Assembly (NCBI GenBank): GCA_037954235.1
Contig: JBBMOA010000007.1
Span: 24,234,957-24,298,956 of the forward strand
Reading direction: 5' to 3'
Length of the DNA stretch: 64,000 nt
DNA from: Aulostomus chinensis
Taxonomy: Eukaryota > Chordata > Actinopteri > Syngnathiformes > Aulostomidae
The position numbers and the translations under genes were made by a program. This document shows, one piece after another, positions 61,801-64,000 of the stretch. How positions within the stretch are numbered: the first letter of the stretch is position 1; the number at the start of each line of letters is the position of its first letter. The notes under the pieces are model-generated. The model saw only the letters and a list, made by a program, of their open reading frames with translations, searched no databases and was not told where the DNA came from.

Positions 61801-64000
61801 TCTGAGTGAAGATGCTTCACCACAACTGTCTCACCAGTTCCCATACGAGAGGCGTTTCCAGACGGGACGGGCCTGGTTAGCAAACTCACATATAGTGTAT
61901 TTAAGGTAGAAGAGCAGCCAGGTATTTTTCAATGAGTTACTCACGAAAACGGACGTAAAGAATGAATCTAACAACAGCTGATTCACCAAACATATGCTTG
62001 CTGTCAAAACTCCCCTCTGGCAGCCTTATTTAAAATGAAAAAGACTGAACATCATTTCTAAGAGATTACTTTTCCAATCCCTCACAAACACTCGGCAGAC
62101 TTGTGTCTTCTTTTTGCCGGAGAGCTCCGTCACAGACTCAACGAGGTTGTGCATGTGTCTCTGCTATCATATCTAAGATAGCATATCACAATGAGTGGGC
62201 TGCAGGGCCTCCCTCATCCACAGCACAAACTACTGCTGTCGTTTTTGCTCCTCGCTGGCAGTGACAGAGAGGAGAATTCCAAGTTTGTTCTTTTTTTTTT
62301 TTCCTTCCCAGAGAATGTTGATTGTAGCACAGTGTCTTGTACTTACGCAATCCGTGGAGACTGAGCCCTCTAACTAAAACATCAGAGTAGAAAACACACA
62401 TGTCGATTGTGTTTTTGATCAGCTCAGACAGATGGTGGGCCAGCTCGTAACTATCGCGCTTCAAAAAGGGCTGCTTTATTTTTCTTGGACTGTTTATTGT
62501 TTGGCTTATGGTTTCAGAATACAAAAATCAATCATGGATGTCGTCACATGGGCTCTTTAATTAAAAACTCTGCAGACTCTGAACTCTGGAGATGTATACC
62601 AATAGTCTGATGTTGAGTCGGTAGAAAATGTCAAATACATGTGCAAGACTGTAGATCATATAATTTTTTAATTAAATCCAGGTCATAATGTCTGACCCCT
62701 GGACTTAAGCCCACTTTCTAATAAACACAACTGTAAAAGGCACAAATGATTACCACAAAATTACCAGCCTCCGGAACAAGATTAGAAGAATAATTGGTCA
62801 TTCTTGTGATTTACAGCAAATGGGGTGTCTGTGCTCAATAAGGAGAAACAATAGTTCTGGGCAATTTAGGAGACATCATCAGAGAGGAAAAAGATATTAA
62901 AAGAAAAAAGAAAAAAAAAGACTGGAAGTCAATTGACCCACACATATAACCAACCACGAGTTCTTTCAGTTCTCCATTCCAACCAATTACAATTGCAAGA
63001 AAAGCCACACACACACACACACACACACGCACACACACACACACATCAACATCACACAAAAGACAGTCCTTGTCCAATTCCTCCTGCCCTATCTTACCCT
63101 CGTCTTTCTCAGAACGATGCGTTTAAGCCATCGCAGAACGTCGGGGCAAAGTGCATATTTGAGAGAATAAAATGATGGGAAAAGAAACAGTAGGGAAGAA
63201 AAGTAAGTTCAACCCAGAGCTATCTGGCTCCCTTTGATCAGGAGGAACGGTGGATTAGAGAGGATTCTCCAGAAGTTTCCAGTTAATCCCCATAACATTC
63301 GAGGGTATAAAAACCACCAGTAAACGTTACAGCAAACTCACTCCCAAGGTCAGATTAGACTACATGCTCCATGCCAGGTTCTTCACTAAAGCAGACGTTT
63401 TTCATTCTCCCCTTTTAAATAAGTGACTTCACAGCATTGGGTCCGCAACTCTGGCCAGTACACATTTTACTTCACACCACGTAGGAAAAACACATTTATC
63501 TTTGACTATGGTTTCATTTCTTTTCCCTGTGATGGATGCTGCTGCACTCAACCAAGCAGGTCAACGTTCCCGCTGTGTTTTAGGTGAAGCGAGGGAAGAG
63601 AATCAGACAAAGAGTGACAAGAGAAACATTTCTCCAGGGGTGTTAACTATTGAAAACCGTGATGTTTTCTGCCAACAACAACCCTCCAGCTTCTTTTGAA
63701 CTTTAAGTGCCACATTTCTCGAAAAAAAAAAAATCGGAGTGTATGTTGCGACCGTGTTTGTGCGAATGTGTACGTTTGTACTCTGAGGCATGAGTATTAT
63801 GTCTGTGGGGGTGGACTGATGAGTTGGGCATTCAGGCTGTTTTTATGTCGTCAATCACCTTCACATACAGTAAATGATTTTTCAACAGGCTCAGGGGTGA
63901 TGGATAATCAGAAGGAAAGGATGGACTGAGTACACCTCTTCAAGTTTTTCCAACGGACAGCGGAGGTGAAGAGAAGGTCCCTGCATCACTCCGCTCTTGT
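58799..64000. other. non-coding flank or intron, no gene seen
   Basis: Contains C11 at 60014-60024 and (CA)n with one interruption at about 63006-63045. The stretch 60900-61240 is free of simple repeats and holds an octamer ATGCAAAT at 61065-61072. No coding or RNA gene signature. Confidence 0.65.
63006..63045. repeat. (CA)n microsatellite with one CG interruption
   Basis: About 40 bp of CA with a single gc change near 63029. Confidence 0.93.

Noticed and set aside
1..64000. CRISPR-like arrays, phage or bacterial operon features
   Set aside because: The DNA is clearly vertebrate nuclear; regularly spaced repeats seen are microsatellites without spacers.

Overview
The window is vertebrate nuclear DNA, most likely from a ray-finned (teleost) fish. 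Support comes from the exon/intron structure, the very high density of (CA/GT)n microsatellites, and several interspersed repeats whose core motifs I recognise from fish genomes (remembered, not searched). One protein-coding gene is visible. It lies on the minus strand and encodes a plexin of the B class whose best match from memory is plexin-B2 (PLXNB2). Whether it is the plxnb2a or plxnb2b co-orthologue cannot be decided here.

Layout: the translation start is at 33661. From there 26 coding exons run leftwards to 1244, and the gene continues off the left edge. Placing each GT/AG boundary by hand gives an unbroken frame of 4603 nt (1534 codons plus 1 nt) with matching phases at all 25 internal junctions. 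In order the protein has a signal peptide, a sema domain (about 30-480), PSI1 (about 489-537), PSI2 (about 639-690), PSI3 (about 785-838), a series of IPT/TIG domains (844 to about 1210), a proprotein-convertase-like basic site (1180-1184), one transmembrane helix (about 1215-1239), a juxtamembrane helical segment, the first GAP segment with the arginine-finger pair (1410-1411), and the start of the Rho-binding domain. The rest of the Rho-binding domain, the second GAP segment and the C-terminal PDZ ligand lie outside the window (about 300 residues by comparison with human PLXNB2).

A 3' splice site lies 2 nt before the ATG, so at least one untranslated 5' exon must lie upstream. I could not place it in 33.7-64 kb. 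That right-hand 30 kb therefore looks like a large 5' intron and/or promoter-side flank. It holds microsatellites, homopolymer tracts, short non-autonomous repeats, a probable solo LTR and otherwise unassigned sequence. No second gene, no RNA gene and no CRISPR-like array was found.

The most interesting points are all in plexin-B2. Coding exon 25 is framed by a (TG)19 tract directly at its acceptor and a (CA)15 tract just after its donor. Exon 15 has a C-only acceptor tract. The last IPT domain has lost one cysteine of its usual pair, while an unexpected cysteine appears at an exon junction one domain earlier. I see no previously undescribed biological system.
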